NCBI GenBank assembly: GCA_033557465.1
Contig: CM066040.1
Location: 331,346,297-331,410,296, forward strand
Origin: Ichthyophis bannanicus
Lineage: Eukaryota > Chordata > Amphibia > Gymnophiona > Ichthyophiidae
Reading direction: 5' to 3'
DNA length: 64,000 bases
Each line of letters starts with the position of its first letter. Positions within the stretch are counted from its first letter, which is position 1. Position numbers and translations under genes: made by a program. This document shows, in pieces, positions 41,640-52,663 of the stretch. The notes below the pieces were generated by a model. The model worked only from the letters and a program-made list of their open reading frames with translations, made no database searches and was not told the DNA's origin.

Positions 41640-43195
41640 AACAGGTAACAGCTCTGATTTTAACAACCTAACAGCTAGCACACAGTATAACAGCATAAAA
41701 CAGTGCACAATTCGCAGTCCACAATCAAGGAAGCACCAGCAAGCCTCCACCATACCCAACATGCTATAGAATGCCCAAGATCAATCAGTACTCACCAAAT
41801 ACCCTCAGTGGATCAAAACGTCCACCCACAAGCCCACTTACCAGCCCACCCACAAGCCCACCATCACAATAAGCAAGAAACAAACTCATTCTCTGAAGAA
41901 GAAAGTGTCTAAGCAATGGTGCCCCTTACCATATTACTCAATCTCCTCTATCTCTCCACACTAATGACTCACACACACCTCACACAGGACTAATACCTAT
42001 CCTCCACTCATACACCCAAAACGGATTAACCACACCTGCTCAATGACCAAAAAATAAAGCCCTATGTGCTCTCATCAAAATTAAAACACAGGCACCAACC
42101 ACCATACCCTATAATGGAGTCACACACAACCAGCACATTAAATGTACACTCCTCAATGCACAGTCAGCTCGCAACAAAATACAAGTCCTAGCCAACCATC
42201 TCAACGAACACAAAATAGACATGTATGTCACTGAATCCTGGTTCACTGATACGGATAATGTCCTTATAAATCAACTCATAACAGTCACAAAATCTTCAAC
42301 TGCCCCAGATCCAACTATTGAGGTGGAGGCGTTTTCATCCTGGCCAGAAATGACCTGCACTTCCGCACCTCCACTACCTACTCAGGAGGTATGGATACAA
42401 TCACCATCATGAACAGACACCGGACACTATATCTAGTATACAGATCCCATAACTCAAGAATAGAAGAATTACAAACTCTGCTAGAAACCATATGTACCCA
42501 CAACCTATATAACAATCAACTCATATTACTCGGAGACTTAAATCTCTCCTCAGCTAACTCCGGTATCAAAAGCCTTCATGGACACGATGGAAACCCTAGA
42601 CTACATGCAAATAGTGAACAAGCCAATACACACAAATAGAAACACCCTAGACCTCATCTTCACCCCACGACAAACAATCAGAGACAGCAACCCGCCACCT
42701 CCACCAGTAACCACGGTACCTTGGTCTGACCATAAAGCCATCACTTTCTACATCCCACACAGTACCAATAACTACAAAGACACAACTCAAGAAAACCCAA
42801 CTCACCAGTTCCTCAGCTGGACAAGAAAGCTTTTATAGAAAAGATCATACCAAATATTGATCACAACACCGACAATATTGACACAATAATCCATAACTGG
42901 AATAGGCAAATTTGCAATTTAGCACAAACTAATACCTTATATAAGGCATGCACCATGGCAGCTTCGTACTCTAGAGATCTAAAGAAAGACAAATTAATTC
43001 AGATGACTTGAAAGACAATGGAGATGTTCAGAGTGCAGCCGACTTCGACATATACACAGCAGAACTACACAAATATCAAACTTACGTGAATAGCTGGAAG
43101 AAGGAAAATCACACTAAATTCATTCTAAGCTCTCTAAACTGTCCCAGAGAGCTATTTGAAATTGTGAAGTCGCTAGTAAAAAATCCCACTCAATA
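41640..43195 (+). pseudogene. Old L2 copy, part 1 (endonuclease)
   Basis: Broken frames align with the intact minus-strand L2 at 43520-46639. CTLLNAQSARNK and MYVTESWFTDTDNVLINQLI correspond to its NARS and TETW segments. ILLGDLNLSSANS corresponds to GDFN and VPWSDHKAITFYIPH to the SDH box. ELFEIVKSLVKNPTQ corresponds to the segment before the RT. At that point the young L2 is inserted. Part 2 follows at 47150. Confidence 0.85.
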
Positions 43196-43519
43196 TTTAT
43201 TTTATTTATTTATTTACAGTCTCTTATATACCGCACTATTCAGCATCAGCGCGGTTCACATGGAACAAAAAATGCTCAGTACAATTAACGTGTAAGAGTT
43301 TACAGATAACAGGGCAAGTAAATTGGATAACAGGGGTAAACTATTTACAGCATTTGCTACATAAACTTGTATAGCAGTGGCAAACTATTTACAAATATTG
43401 TTACATAAAGTCGTATGATCATGAATACATAGAAACAAATGCACTTCTAAGGGTTAGGGAATCTTTCTTGGCATGTTGTTGGGGAACCATATAATTGCTT
43501 AGCGGGTTGCATCTCTGTC

Positions 43520-46500
43520 TCAGTGGGTGAGGATGGGTTCTATGAGATACTTATTGAAAAGATGGTATTTAAGGGCTTTCCTAAACTGTGTGATGCTCTT
43601 AATAGCCCGGATATCTGGAGGTAATGCGTTCCAGCATCTTGGTGCACTGATACTAAACGCCCTATTGGCTGTAGATGTTGTGCATGCTGTTAATGCTTTC
43701 GGGACTTTTAAGGTGTTTGTAGCTGTGGATCTCCTTGCTCTATTAGGAGATGTGATATGGATGAGGGCCGTTATTGATTCAGGGGAGAGCTTGTTAATAG
43801 CTTTAAAAGTGATTAACAGTGTCTTGAAGACAATTCTAGCCTGGATAGGTAGCCAATGTAATTGTATCAGCAGAGGTGTCACGTGGTCACTTCTGGAGGC
43901 TCCATGGATGACCCTTGCTGCAGTGTTCATGGCGAGCTGTAGTGGATGTAAGGTGGATAGGGGCAGGCCTTGAAGGATGGCGTTGGCGTAGTCAAAATGA
44001 GGTATGATCAACGCCTGATATATAGTCCTGAAGTCATTTGGTTCTAGCATGGATCGTAAATGCCTAAGTGAGCGGATCTTATAGTATACTGCTCTGACAG
44101 TGTTCGCTATGTGGGCTTTCATGTCCAGGCATTGATCCAGAGTGACTCCTAGGTAGCGTATTGAAGGTTTAGAATGTAACTCTGCTCCTTTTACTTTAAG
44201 GAATGGTGGTGGGGTGAAGTTAGGGTTCCTCGTAATAAAGAGTACTTCCGTTTTCTTATGTTGTATTCTGAGGTTTTGGGAGGAAAGCCAGTCAGATATT
44301 GCGTTGAAACAGCTCGTCAATGAGGAGAGGTCCTGATGTTCAGTAGAGAAGGGTATGTACAACAGGACATCGTCAGCGTATAGCATGCAGTCGACATTGA
44401 AGGATCGGATGATCTTGCAAATTGGCTGCATGTAAATGTTAAACAGGAGGGCTGAAAGGGAGGAACCTTGTGGGACTCCCTGGCTTTGGTGGAAAGGTTC
44501 CGATGTCATGCCTCCAGAACGCACATGCTGCCATCTTCCGGACAGGTAAGATCTGCACCATTCAAGAGCTCTACCAGTAATGCCTTTTTCAATTAGTCGA
44601 CCTACGAGAAGCTCATGACTTACTGAATCAAAAGCTGCAGCGATGTCCAGAAAGATGAGAGCAAAGCCTTGACGGATGTCGTCGATGCCAGTGATTATCT
44701 TGCAGAAGAGGGTGGTAAGAAGGGTTTCCACTCCGTGGGATTCCCTAAAACCATGCTGGCAGGGGTCTAATGGTGCGGCAGTGTCGACGTGATCTTGTAG
44801 TTGTCGTTGTACCTCTTTTTCGATGATCTTCGCAAGCAGAGGTATACTGGATATAGGTCTGCATGAATCTACTTTTTGGGGGTCGAGTTTGCAGTTTTTC
44901 AAAAGAGGTCTGATAGAGGTGTGCTTAAGCGCTGAGGGGAAGGAACCTGTTGTGAAGGAGAGGTTCATTATATTGGATAATATTGGGCTGAAGTGGCTGC
45001 GGAGCTCCTTAATCCAGAAGGCTGGGCAAGGATCGGACTGAGATGTGGTGGTGTTAAGGGCCATAATAGAGTCTTCAATTCCTTTCTTGGTAGGGGTAGA
45101 GAATACGGTTAGGGTTGCAGGGCAGTCTCGTTCTGGGGTGGTGGTTGTAGTCAAGATATTGATAGTCCGGCATGTCTTGGATTGTGCATAGTTAGCAAAA
45201 TCTTGTGGGTGAATCTCAAATTGAGGTCCGGAGGTTGGTTCCTTTGATAGCGTCTTGACTAGGTCAAAAAGATCGTGGGGTTTATTAAGTGATCTTTTTA
45301 AGGTCTCTGAGTAGTATTGTTTCATTGCATCAGTGATTGCCTTGCGGTGTGCAGCCAGATGACAATTGTATGCTGTCTGGTCAACTGTAGAGTGGGATCG
45401 GCGCCAGCGTTTCTCGAGTTTCCGTAATTGGGTAAGAGAAACTCTAAGATCTGCTGTGTACCATGGAGCGCTCGTTCTTTTCCCTAGGGGCTTGTCGGTT
45501 GGTGTGCGTAGGGCGATTGTACTGAGGCAATTGTTCCAGTGAGTAACCAGGTCGTCAAGGTTCGAGGTGGTTTCGCTAATGAGTTGTTGCGTTTCGGTGA
45601 GGATAAGGTCTCTGTTGAAAGGCTTGAAACATCTGGAGTGAGGTCTTGTAGTGTTGTTTGGTATCTTATTGAGTTTTGAATTGCTTTTGTGCAATGGAAT
45701 CTGGAGGATGATCAGTTTGTGATCTGACCATGGCACAGGAGTTACGGACATTATGGGGTCATGTGATGGGTTAAGGGATATCTGAGGGGCGAATACTAAG
45801 TCCAGAATATTTCCCTTAGTATGGGTAGGTTCTATTACTAGTTGTTTGAAGCCGAGATTTGTGAGGGCCTCAAGGAAGGATAACACTTGATTGTCCTGCA
45901 GTGTTGGCAGGTTGAAATCGCCTAGGATCCAGTTTGGGACGTTTGGGTTTTGCGTGTTGGAGGCGAGATCAATTATTGCAGCAAGATCATCCGGGGAAGC
46001 TGAGGGAGCTCTGTAAAGCAGGTTGATTGAGCATCGTTTATTTGAGATGGTGACGGATTCAAGGAGATTAGTGTTGGTGGCGTCAACCGTCTGGAAATGA
46101 AGGTCTGTCCTGGTGAGGATGAGCACCCCTCCTCCTCTTTTGTCTCGTCTATGACTTGTATGAGCTGTGAAGTTCGGTGGTAGGAGCTGGTTGAGTATGA
46201 CGTTGTCTTCGTCGGATAGCCATGTCTCAGTGACCAAGAGTATATCAAGGTCGTGGAGGGAAATCAAATCGGTGACAACTGGCCACTTCTTCCGGATAGA
46301 ACGGGCATTAATGAGGGCACATTTTAGGTTATGAGGATAGGAGTTTTCCACTTTCTTGGAATTCACAGAGTGCTGAAGCACAATGTGTAGCAGATGTGGG
46401 TGATGTGCGCGGGTATCCCAATTTACATTGTTATGGGATGCACCAGACCATCTCCTTCCATGGCTTTGTAATATTGGGATATGATTGGAAGGCGGGGTTA

Positions 46501-46639
46501 AGGTGAGAGAGCAAGAGAACCAACTAGCAAGGATGATATAACATCCTATTAAGGTGGGGAAGGGGAACCCATTGTGGCAAGGCACTGAGTAATTGTGAAA
46601 TGGGTAGGTTAGGGCAGAAATACTTGTGATTGTGGGCAT
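43520..46639 (-). CDS. L2 ORF2 protein: endonuclease and reverse transcriptase, intact
   Basis: An uninterrupted 1039-aa frame. Residues about 104-312 are an APE-type endonuclease: ALINARS, TETWLSDE (Glu138), ILGDFNLP (Asp241, Asn243), NILDLVF (Asp279), WSDHK (Asp306, His307). Residues about 520-860 are the reverse transcriptase: PAFWIKEL, RPISSIPLLAKIIEK, CQHGFRESHGVETLL, FLDIAAAFDSVSH (Asp665), GVPQGSSLS (721-729) and the catalytic YADD (754-757). The C-terminal part includes IRYLGVTLDQ and LQLAMNTAARVI and ends FRKALKYHLFNKYL, as in CR1/L2 LINEs. The protein should nick target DNA and copy LINE and tail-sharing SINE RNA. The first 100 residues are poorly conserved and the true start may be internal. 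Confidence 0.92.
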   Translation of the reverse strand: MPTITSISALTYPFHNYSVPCHNGFPFPTLIGCYIILASWFSCSLTLTPPSNHIPILQSHGRRWSGASHNNVNWDTRAHHPHLLHIVLQHSVNSKKVENSYPHNLKCALINARSIRKKWPVVTDLISLHDLDILLVTETWLSDEDNVILNQLLPPNFTAHTSHRRDKRGGGVLILTRTDLHFQTVDATNTNLLESVTISNKRCSINLLYRAPSASPDDLAAIIDLASNTQNPNVPNWILGDFNLPTLQDNQVLSFLEALTNLGFKQLVIEPTHTKGNILDLVFAPQISLNPSHDPIMSVTPVPWSDHKLIILQIPLHKSNSKLNKIPNNTTRPHSRCFKPFNRDLILTETQQLISETTSNLDDLVTHWNNCLSTIALRTPTDKPLGKRTSAPWYTADLRVSLTQLRKLEKRWRRSHSTVDQTAYNCHLAAHRKAITDAMKQYYSETLKRSLNKPHDLFDLVKTLSKEPTSGPQFEIHPQDFANYAQSKTCRTINILTTTTTPERDCPATLTVFSTPTKKGIEDSIMALNTTTSQSDPCPAFWIKELRSHFSPILSNIMNLSFTTGSFPSALKHTSIRPLLKNCKLDPQKVDSCRPISSIPLLAKIIEKEVQRQLQDHVDTAAPLDPCQHGFRESHGVETLLTTLFCKIITGIDDIRQGFALIFLDIAAAFDSVSHELLVGRLIEKGITGRALEWCRSYLSGRWQHVRSGGMTSEPFHQSQGVPQGSSLSALLFNIYMQPICKIIRSFNVDCMLYADDVLLYIPFSTEHQDLSSLTSCFNAISDWLSSQNLRIQHKKTEVLFITRNPNFTPPPFLKVKGAELHSKPSIRYLGVTLDQCLDMKAHIANTVRAVYYKIRSLRHLRSMLEPNDFRTIYQALIIPHFDYANAILQGLPLSTLHPLQLAMNTAARVIHGASRSDHVTPLLIQLHWLPIQARIVFKTLLITFKAINKLSPESITALIHITSPNRARRSTATNTLKVPKALTACTTSTANRAFSISAPRCWNALPPDIRAIKSITQFRKALKYHLFNKYLIEPILTH

Positions 46640-46649
46640 GTATTGTGGG

Positions 46650-47100
46650 AATTAATGACAACGGTGCAATGGTAACTAGCTGGATAATATTAGGAGTTGT
46701 TGACAATAATACAGTGGTTAGATAACGGTAAGGAATTATTGACTACAGTACAATAGTAACAAATACTGTCTCCAGTAGAATGGTAACAGTACAGTGTCTA
46801 GCTGGCAGTAAGGAATTACTGACTACAGTACAATAGTAACAAATACTGACTCCAGTAGAATGGTAACAGTACAGTGTCTAGCTGGCAGTAAGGAATTACT
46901 GACTACAGTACAATAGTAACAAATACTGACTACAGTAGAATGGTAACAGTACAGTGTCTAGCTGGCAGTAAGGAAATACTGACTACAGTACAAAAGTAAC
47001 AATTAACGATTACAGTAATGACTACAGTAGAATGGTAACAGTGCAGTACAGTAACAGTACCGTACAGTGGCTAGATGGCAGTGAGAGATTACTGACTACA
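46650..47100 (-). repeat. 80-bp tandem array upstream of the L2 ORF
   Basis: Units (plus-strand word AGGAATTACTGACTACAGTA) start at 46731, 46811, 46891 and 46971, exactly 80 bp apart, and decay on either side. They lie directly 5' of the ORF and may act as promoter monomers. Confidence 0.85.
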
Positions 47101-47149
47101 GTACAAAGTAAACTGTCATTGATAAGGCTGTTGATGGTAGTATACAGAG

Positions 47150-47333
47150 GTTATACTTGTGATACTATACTTGCGGCAAGCAGCATGAGATCAGGAACAT
47201 CTGATGCAGTAGATCCTAGCCAACCATTAACCAGGCGAGTCTCAAACAACGCACAACTAACAGCCACAGCAGACAAAGATCACCTCTCTGCTCCCTTCAC
47301 CTGGCAATCATTCTTGTCCGTATCACCTGAATA
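47150..47333 (+). pseudogene. Old L2 copy, part 2 (linker)
   Basis: Plus-strand frame reads TATADKDHLSAPFTW and FLSVSPE, matching in position the segment before NTTTSQSDPCP of the intact L2. It is cut by a CR1 at 47334. Confidence 0.6.
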
Positions 47334-47945
47334 CCTGGAGACCATATCTTGCAAAGGATGTAAAAAGAATGGAATCTGTTTAGAGGAAAGCAACCAAAAT
47401 GATTTGGAGCCTGCGTGAGAAGCCTTATGAGAAGAGACTTGAAGACCTAAATATGTACACTTTGGAGGAGAGGGGGGACAGGGGAGATATGATTCAGACC
47501 TTTAAATACTTAAAGAGAAATAATAAACAAACAAACCTCTTCCAAAGATGGGGAAGCTGTAAAACTAGAGGGCATAACATGAAGCTGCAAGGTGGTAAAT
47601 TGAAAGGCAATGTCAGGAAATACTTTTTCACTGAAAGGATGGTGGATGTTTGGAATGCCCTCCCGATGGAAGTGGTGGGGGCAAACACAGTGACAGAGTT
47701 CAAAGCGGCATGGGACAGACACAGTGGGTCCCTTTATAGCAACAGGATAAAAATCAAAATAAACTGAACCATCTAATTTCTCAACAAATAGGGGTGTCCT
47801 ACACAGAGCGGCGGGTTCACCCCTAAACAAAGACATGGGAAGGGGTGGCCTGCACAGAGTGGCAGGTGCACCTACTCCTGCCATCTTACTGGGCAGGCTA
47901 GATGGACCATACTGGTCTTTATCTGCCGTCATTTACTATGTTACT
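47334..47945 (+). mobile_element. CR1 3' fragment
   Basis: 5'-truncated CR1. The ORF at 47399-47767 reads MIWSLREKPYEKRLEDLNMY, GDMIQTFKYLKR, KYFFTERMVDVWNALPMEVV, the C-terminal part of CR1 ORF2. The 3' end is GGTCTTTATCTGCCGTCATT then ACTATGTTACTATG. Confidence 0.85.
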
Positions 47946-48148
47946 ATGAATATGGTCCATAAACCATTATTAAGAAGTGACCGAAGATATCAATGCTTGA
48001 CCCAGTACAAGCATTGTGGAACTTGTGTCTCTTGGGGACACTGCTAGGTACATGTGACCTAGATTGGCCACTGTTGGAAACAGAATACTGGGCTTGATGG
48101 ACCTTGGTCTGACCCAGTATGGCATATCTTATGTTCTTATGTTCTTAG
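47946..48148 (+). mobile_element. Second CR1 3' end, different subfamily
   Basis: Starts AATATGGTCCATAAACC, contains TGGACCTTGGTCTGACCCAG and ends CTTATGTTCTTATGTTCTTA. It belongs to the subfamily of copy A (1333-5690). Confidence 0.8.
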
Positions 48149-49118
48149 AAAATTATAAATAACCTCAATACCACCACATCACCACTGGATCCATGCCCCG
48201 CCAGCTGGATCAAAACAACTAAAGCTGAATTACTCCTCATCATAACCCTCACTTACATAAGGATATATGCCACCCGAACTAAGGAAACCATTTGTCCGTC
48301 CCATAAAAAAGAGCCCAGGATTGGACCCAAGACAACCCAGCTCATACAGGCCTATCTCTAATCTACCTAAACTCGCAAAAATCATTGAAAAAACTCTTCT
48401 GATACAACTCCAGGAACATGTCAACACACATGCCCCTCTCGACCTTCATAAATATGGTTTCAGGCTCAACCATGGAGTTGAAACACTATTAAAGCTCTTA
48501 TGTACAAGCTCATAAAAGGTACAGAAAAGATACACCAGGGCTTTGTGATGATATTCATGGCCATCAAAGCAGTATTTGATTCGGTGCCACACAACATGCT
48601 ACTGTAATAACTACAATCATGGTTTCAATCATATCACCTCTACCCCATATAAACAACAGCAAGGCATCCCCAGGGTTCAACTCTCTCATCACTTCTATTT
48701 AACATCTTTCTACAACCCGTTTGCATGATCATACGATCTCACAATATACTATACCAGATCTACGCAGATGACATCATGCTGTACGTACCATTCTTCATTA
48801 CAAAACCAGTTTACACTTCCCTAATTACAGTAGATGCTTCAATGATGTCACATATTGGCTAGCAAAACACAATCTCATCATAAATCACAACAAAACCAAA
48901 GCCCTCTTCATTGTCAAAGATACAAATTGCAACCCTCCAGACATCATAAAAGTAGCAGGAGTACATCTAAAGGTAAAATCTGAAGTATGGTATCTCAGCA
49001 TAACAATCGACCAACATCTAATGTTACAACTGCAAATCAACAACATTACAAGAACCATATACCACAAATAAAAACAGCTCCAAGAGACTCTACACAAAGC
49101 CAAGTTTTCAGACTTTAC
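48149..49118 (+). pseudogene. Old L2 copy, part 3 (reverse transcriptase)
   Basis: Continues directly from part 2: IINNLNTTTSPLDPCPASWI, then YRPISNLPKLAKIIEKTL, LHKYGFRLNHGVETLLKLL, and a YADD box read from TACGCAGATGACATCATG (48765-48782), then VWYLSITIDQHLML. Frames are broken by several indels. It stops at 49118, where the CR1 copy E is inserted. Confidence 0.85.
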
Positions 49119-49429
49119 AATTGCCTGGTTTTCTAATATAAATGTTAATTTTTGCCTATAAGTTTAGGAATATTTAGATTGCCTACATTCCTTGCATAGT
49201 CTTTAAATCAGATATCTAAGTGTGCCCTCAGTTCATATAAGGCCTACTGGCCAGGGACACTTAACATCCCGCCCACCCTAGCCCTCATCCCACCCACCCC
49301 AGGGTTGTATTGCCTATATAGTCATCAAATACATAGACATATGTCCTTTAATTAGGTGTTACACCCACCTTTTCTCCTTCTTCTAGGACCGCTTTATAAA
49401 AAGTCTTAATCAGTCTGTCGTGCATTCAG

Positions 49430-50332
49430 TGCAATAACTGTGGTGCTTTCATTTTAAGAAGATTCATTTGCAGCCTAAGAGCTTGCTCTATATGCCTCAA
49501 GTTATATGCTATGCATAAAGAATTGACTCTACTAAGGGAAGAATTAGCTGCAATTAAACACATCTCTTTTAGAGTACAAACTGAACAAATTCCACGACCG
49601 CTCCCACGAAGAATCAAACAGCCCAGGAACAAATGGATAACACTGGGCTTTAATAGGTTGCAACCTGTAATATGGAGACACCCTCTACATCAAGAGATAT
49701 CTCTGCATAATGCCTTTGATAACGAGGGTGCCCAATCCGTGGAAACAGAAGTGCCCTTAAATGAGAGAGTCAATGCCCAATCTACTGATAATGCACCAAA
49801 TATGAAGAAAACAAATAACAAAACAGAAAACTACTACTACTTGGAGATTCCATCATCAGAGGCACCAACTTGTGAATGCAGTTCAAAGGAGAGAAGATGG
49901 TCAAATGCCTCCCAGGCTCTCCAGCTAGCAGGAATACAAACCAAATTGTTGGTATAGTTAGTGAGGAAAATTAGCAAAATTGACATTGTCATCCACTCGG
50001 GTACAAATGACCTGGCTAGAAACAGTGCCTCTGCAGTTCAAAGGGACTTCCAGACTCTGAGAAAGAACCTCAAGCCCATTGTTAACACTATAGCATTCTC
50101 AGAAGTTCTACCTGTTCTTGGTAAGGGGGCAGAAAGGCTGCATCACATAAACAACTTTAATACATGGCTCCAGACCTGGTGCAAGCAAGAAGGATTTAGA
50201 TATATAGGCAAATGGGGAAACAGATGGATCAACAAGAGACTATATTGTGCTGATGGACTACATCTCTCCGTCACAGGGAAAAGGATCCTAAGTGAAAAAT
50301 TCAGGCAGTATGAGGACAGGCATTTAAACTAG
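49430..50332 (+). pseudogene. CR1 ORF1 with zinc-finger-like start and SGNH esterase
   Basis: From about 49432 the frame shows CNNC...CSLRACSIC, a Cys-rich start, followed by a coiled coil (MHKELTLLREELAAIKH). A stop (49955-49957) separates this from the second open part (49961-50332). That part holds the esterase blocks GTNDLA (GTND), IAFSEVLPVLG and CADGLHLS (Asp-His). The first block corresponding to GDS lies near 49845 in another frame (LLGDSII, from CTACTTGGAGATTCC). One stop and at least one frameshift inactivate the gene. Confidence 0.8.
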
Positions 50333-50506
50333 GGAAACTAGGGATGACGGATGGAGAAGAACAAGTTCAGGACATCACTCACAGCAAAAGCATAACATTG
50401 GAAACAGCCACACTTTTAAACCATACATCAATGGCAAGTGGGAAGAGACGTGTAGAACAAAATCAATGCAAAATACAGCAAGCCAGTAAACAAATGCTGG
50501 AAAGCA

Positions 50507-51165
50507 ATGAGCACAAATGCTCGAAGCCTAGCCAACAAAATTCCTGACCTGGAAGTCCTAATGGTGGAAATGGACTTAGACATTGTGACCATTACAGAAA
50601 CATGGCTTAATGAGTTGTATGGATGGGATATAGCCATAGCTGGCTATAATTTATTTAGGAAAGATAGAGAAGGCAGAAAAGGAGGAGGAGTAGCCCTATA
50701 TGTCAAAACCAATATTAAAGTTGCTGAAATGCAGGGGACGTGCGGAAAAGAAGTGCTGTGGATTGTGTTGGAAAGAGGAGATGACACTATCATCCATACT
50801 GGTGTAGTCTACAGGCCTCCAACTCAAACCGAAGAAATAGATAGAGACTTGATTACTGATATTGCAAAGGTGGCCATGAGGAGGGAAGTGATCATACTGG
50901 GTAACTTTAATCTACCCAATGTGTATTGGCGTATTCCTTCTGCAAATCTGGAAAGAAGTAAAAAAATTGTGGATGCCTTCCAAGATGCATTGCTTAGACA
51001 AATGGTGAATGAACTGACAAAGGAAAGTTTGATGCTGGATTTAGTACTCACCATAAGAGAAAGGGTGTCGAATGTCTGGGTGGGTGCCCATGTAAGCAGC
51101 AGGGATCATCACACGGTGTAGTTTGAGATAAAAGCGAAGGCAGAGTCCTCTCATAGCAAACTCAA
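50507..51165 (+). pseudogene. CR1 ORF2 endonuclease
   Basis: A 204-codon open stretch starting STNARSLANKIPDLEVL covers the APE-like endonuclease: TITETWLNE, YNLFRKDREGRKGGGVALYV, WIVLERGDD, VVYRPPTQ, VIILGNFNLPNVYW (GDFN changed to GNFN), LMLDLVLT, SSRDHHTV (SDH changed to RDH). A TAG at 51119-51121 ends it; the frame continues FEIKAKAESSHSKLK until the LTR insertion. Two catalytic positions are altered. Confidence 0.85.
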
Positions 51166-51169
51166 AGTC

Positions 51170-52659
51170 TGTCAGACGGCTGCCTGGGTGAGAATCTTCA
51201 CACTCTTGGCAAGTGCATATTTCTATATGATTTGCAAGGTATTGTGGGCAATGTAGTTCATTCACACCAGACACAGCTGCTGACAATAATTTAGTTGTGC
51301 TCTTGGGTAAAGCCAATAAGATATTTATTTATGGGGTTATTTCTCCCAACACAGATATGCTTGGTAGCACATAAATTAGGTTACTTGCTTTCAGTGTTAA
51401 CTTGGAAAAACAAAGTTAAAATCAGGAAAACAACAAATGAAAAGCCACAAAGCAAGAAACAAACTGTTCTTAACTTCTGATTACTTCCCACATAGATACA
51501 GAAGTGATTCTCTCCTAGCTCACAAGCAATTAGGTAAGGCTTAATTGCTAGCAGTTACCAGCTGAAACCCCTTAGCTGGCTTGCCTTCCACTGTGTGGGT
51601 CAAATCCTGCTTCAGGAGCTTTTCTGAGTAGATTTAAGAACAAATTTGTATTTCTTTGTGATGGTTGCTGTACTTTATAACAGAAAGTTACCAACGGAGT
51701 TTAGACAGAGAACAGTCCATATAAATAGGATCCTCATCTGCTATTATTCCCCCTTGTTCAACAAGCATGGGTTCAATATCATGGATTGGCACAGATGAAT
51801 CTTTCAATGGAGCATTTTCAGGAGAATACTTGTTTCCCTGCTGTCTTTCAAGGTTATAGCTAGGGCATAGATCAGTGTTCATACCTGAGCTTCCATTGCT
51901 GCTAGAGTTCCTCTCTATATAGCCTGGCCAGTATGTAGTCCAGTTCTTATGTCCAGCCTTCCAATCCAGATCCCTGGACACTGGATCTCTCTTCACATAC
52001 CTTCTGGCACGGGTCTTAGGGTCCCTTCCACGTGCAGCCGTCTCCCTCACAGGTAGCCTCTGGTGATTCCTAGCTCTGCAGCACCATTCCTCTGGCTTTC
52101 CCCAGTCCAATGGTGTATGCTGGCCCTTGGAATACCTCCCAGTATAAGTACTGCTTTGGACTCTTCTAGACCTCTCAAAGGCTTTTCTCTTCCTTCTTCC
52201 ACAGGGTCTCTTTCCCTCTCTGTCCGTCCGGTTTGGCTTCTGCTTCTGATGATCCTTCAGATGAAACTGATGATCAAACTCAAGCTGATTCTCAGGATAC
52301 TGAGGACAATTCTCTGGATATCCAAGGTGATCATGAAGATCGTCATCTGTAGAATAAACTCTACTCTTATTCTGCCTAGATGAGTGCTCCTCCCTAACAC
52401 AGCGCAGCTGTGCTGAATCAGGCCCTGCCCTTTGAGATGAGTGCTTAGGGATTACCTCATAGCCCTCCTGATTGAACACACGTTTCCCCACTTCAGCTCC
52501 TCTAATGGCTGTTGGAAACCTGGTGCATTCTGGGACTGGTAGTCTTTTATGGGAAAATTCTGTTTTCTTATTTCTACCAGAACTGACAGGTTGCTTGTTT
52601 AGAGTCACTTCACCTTTTCTATAGCTCCTTCCTGAGCTATGATAAGCTTCCTTATCACA
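51170..52659 (-). mobile_element. Solo LTR-like unit with long U3, split from its provirus
   Basis: 1,490 bp starting TGTCAGACGG and ending TTATCACA (plus), that is TG...CA ends, flanked by AGTC (51166-51169 and 52660-52663), a 4-bp duplication. The CR1 sequence is continuous when it is removed. Minus-strand orientation is suggested by TTATAAAG (about 51673-51680) followed by AATAAA (about 51325-51330) towards the unit's end. That order gives U3 of about 1 kb, R and U5. It is unrelated to the 671-bp LTR of the provirus. No internal retroviral genes are present. Confidence 0.65.
51688..52659 (-). CDS. Long open frame within the LTR-like unit, function unknown
   Basis: 324 codons are open inside the unit on the minus strand. 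The open frame continues 14 codons into the CR1 flank, where its apparent Met is accidental. Within the unit there is no Met until near the C-terminus, so the natural start would be upstream, in lost internal sequence. The product is highly charged, with Arg/Lys clusters (CGRRKRKAFERSRR, KTRARRYVKRDP) and an acidic hydrophobic end (VEQGGIIADEDPIYMD). No domain is recognised. It ends just before the TATA-like TTATAAAG. The position resembles accessory genes that extend into U3 of complex retroviruses; that is an analogy, not a homology claim. Confidence 0.45.
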   Translation of the reverse strand, partial: CDKEAYHSSGRSYRKGEVTLNKQPVSSGRNKKTEFSHKRLPVPECTRFPTAIRGAEVGKRVFNQEGYEVIPKHSSQRAGPDSAQLRCVREEHSSRQNKSRVYSTDDDLHDHLGYPENCPQYPENQLEFDHQFHLKDHQKQKPNRTDREGKRPCGRRKRKAFERSRRVQSSTYTGRYSKGQHTPLDWGKPEEWCCRARNHQRLPVRETAARGRDPKTRARRYVKRDPVSRDLDWKAGHKNWTTYWPGYIERNSSSNGSSGMNTDLCPSYNLERQQGNKYSPENAPLKDSSVPIHDIEPMLVEQGGIIADEDPIYMDCSLSKLRW

Positions 52660-52663
52660 AGTC

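Larger units (their letters stand above)
43196..47110 (-). mobile_element. L2-clade LINE, young and apparently intact
   Basis: Minus-strand element about 3.9 kb long. It has a tandem 80-bp 5' array (about 47100-46650), one long ORF (46639-43520), a 3' untranslated region and the tail GCGGTATATAAGAGACTG then AAATAAATAAATAAAA (about 43195-43240). It sits within an older L2 copy of opposite strand. The exact 5' limit lies between about 47100 and 47150. No separate ORF1 is visible. Confidence 0.9.
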
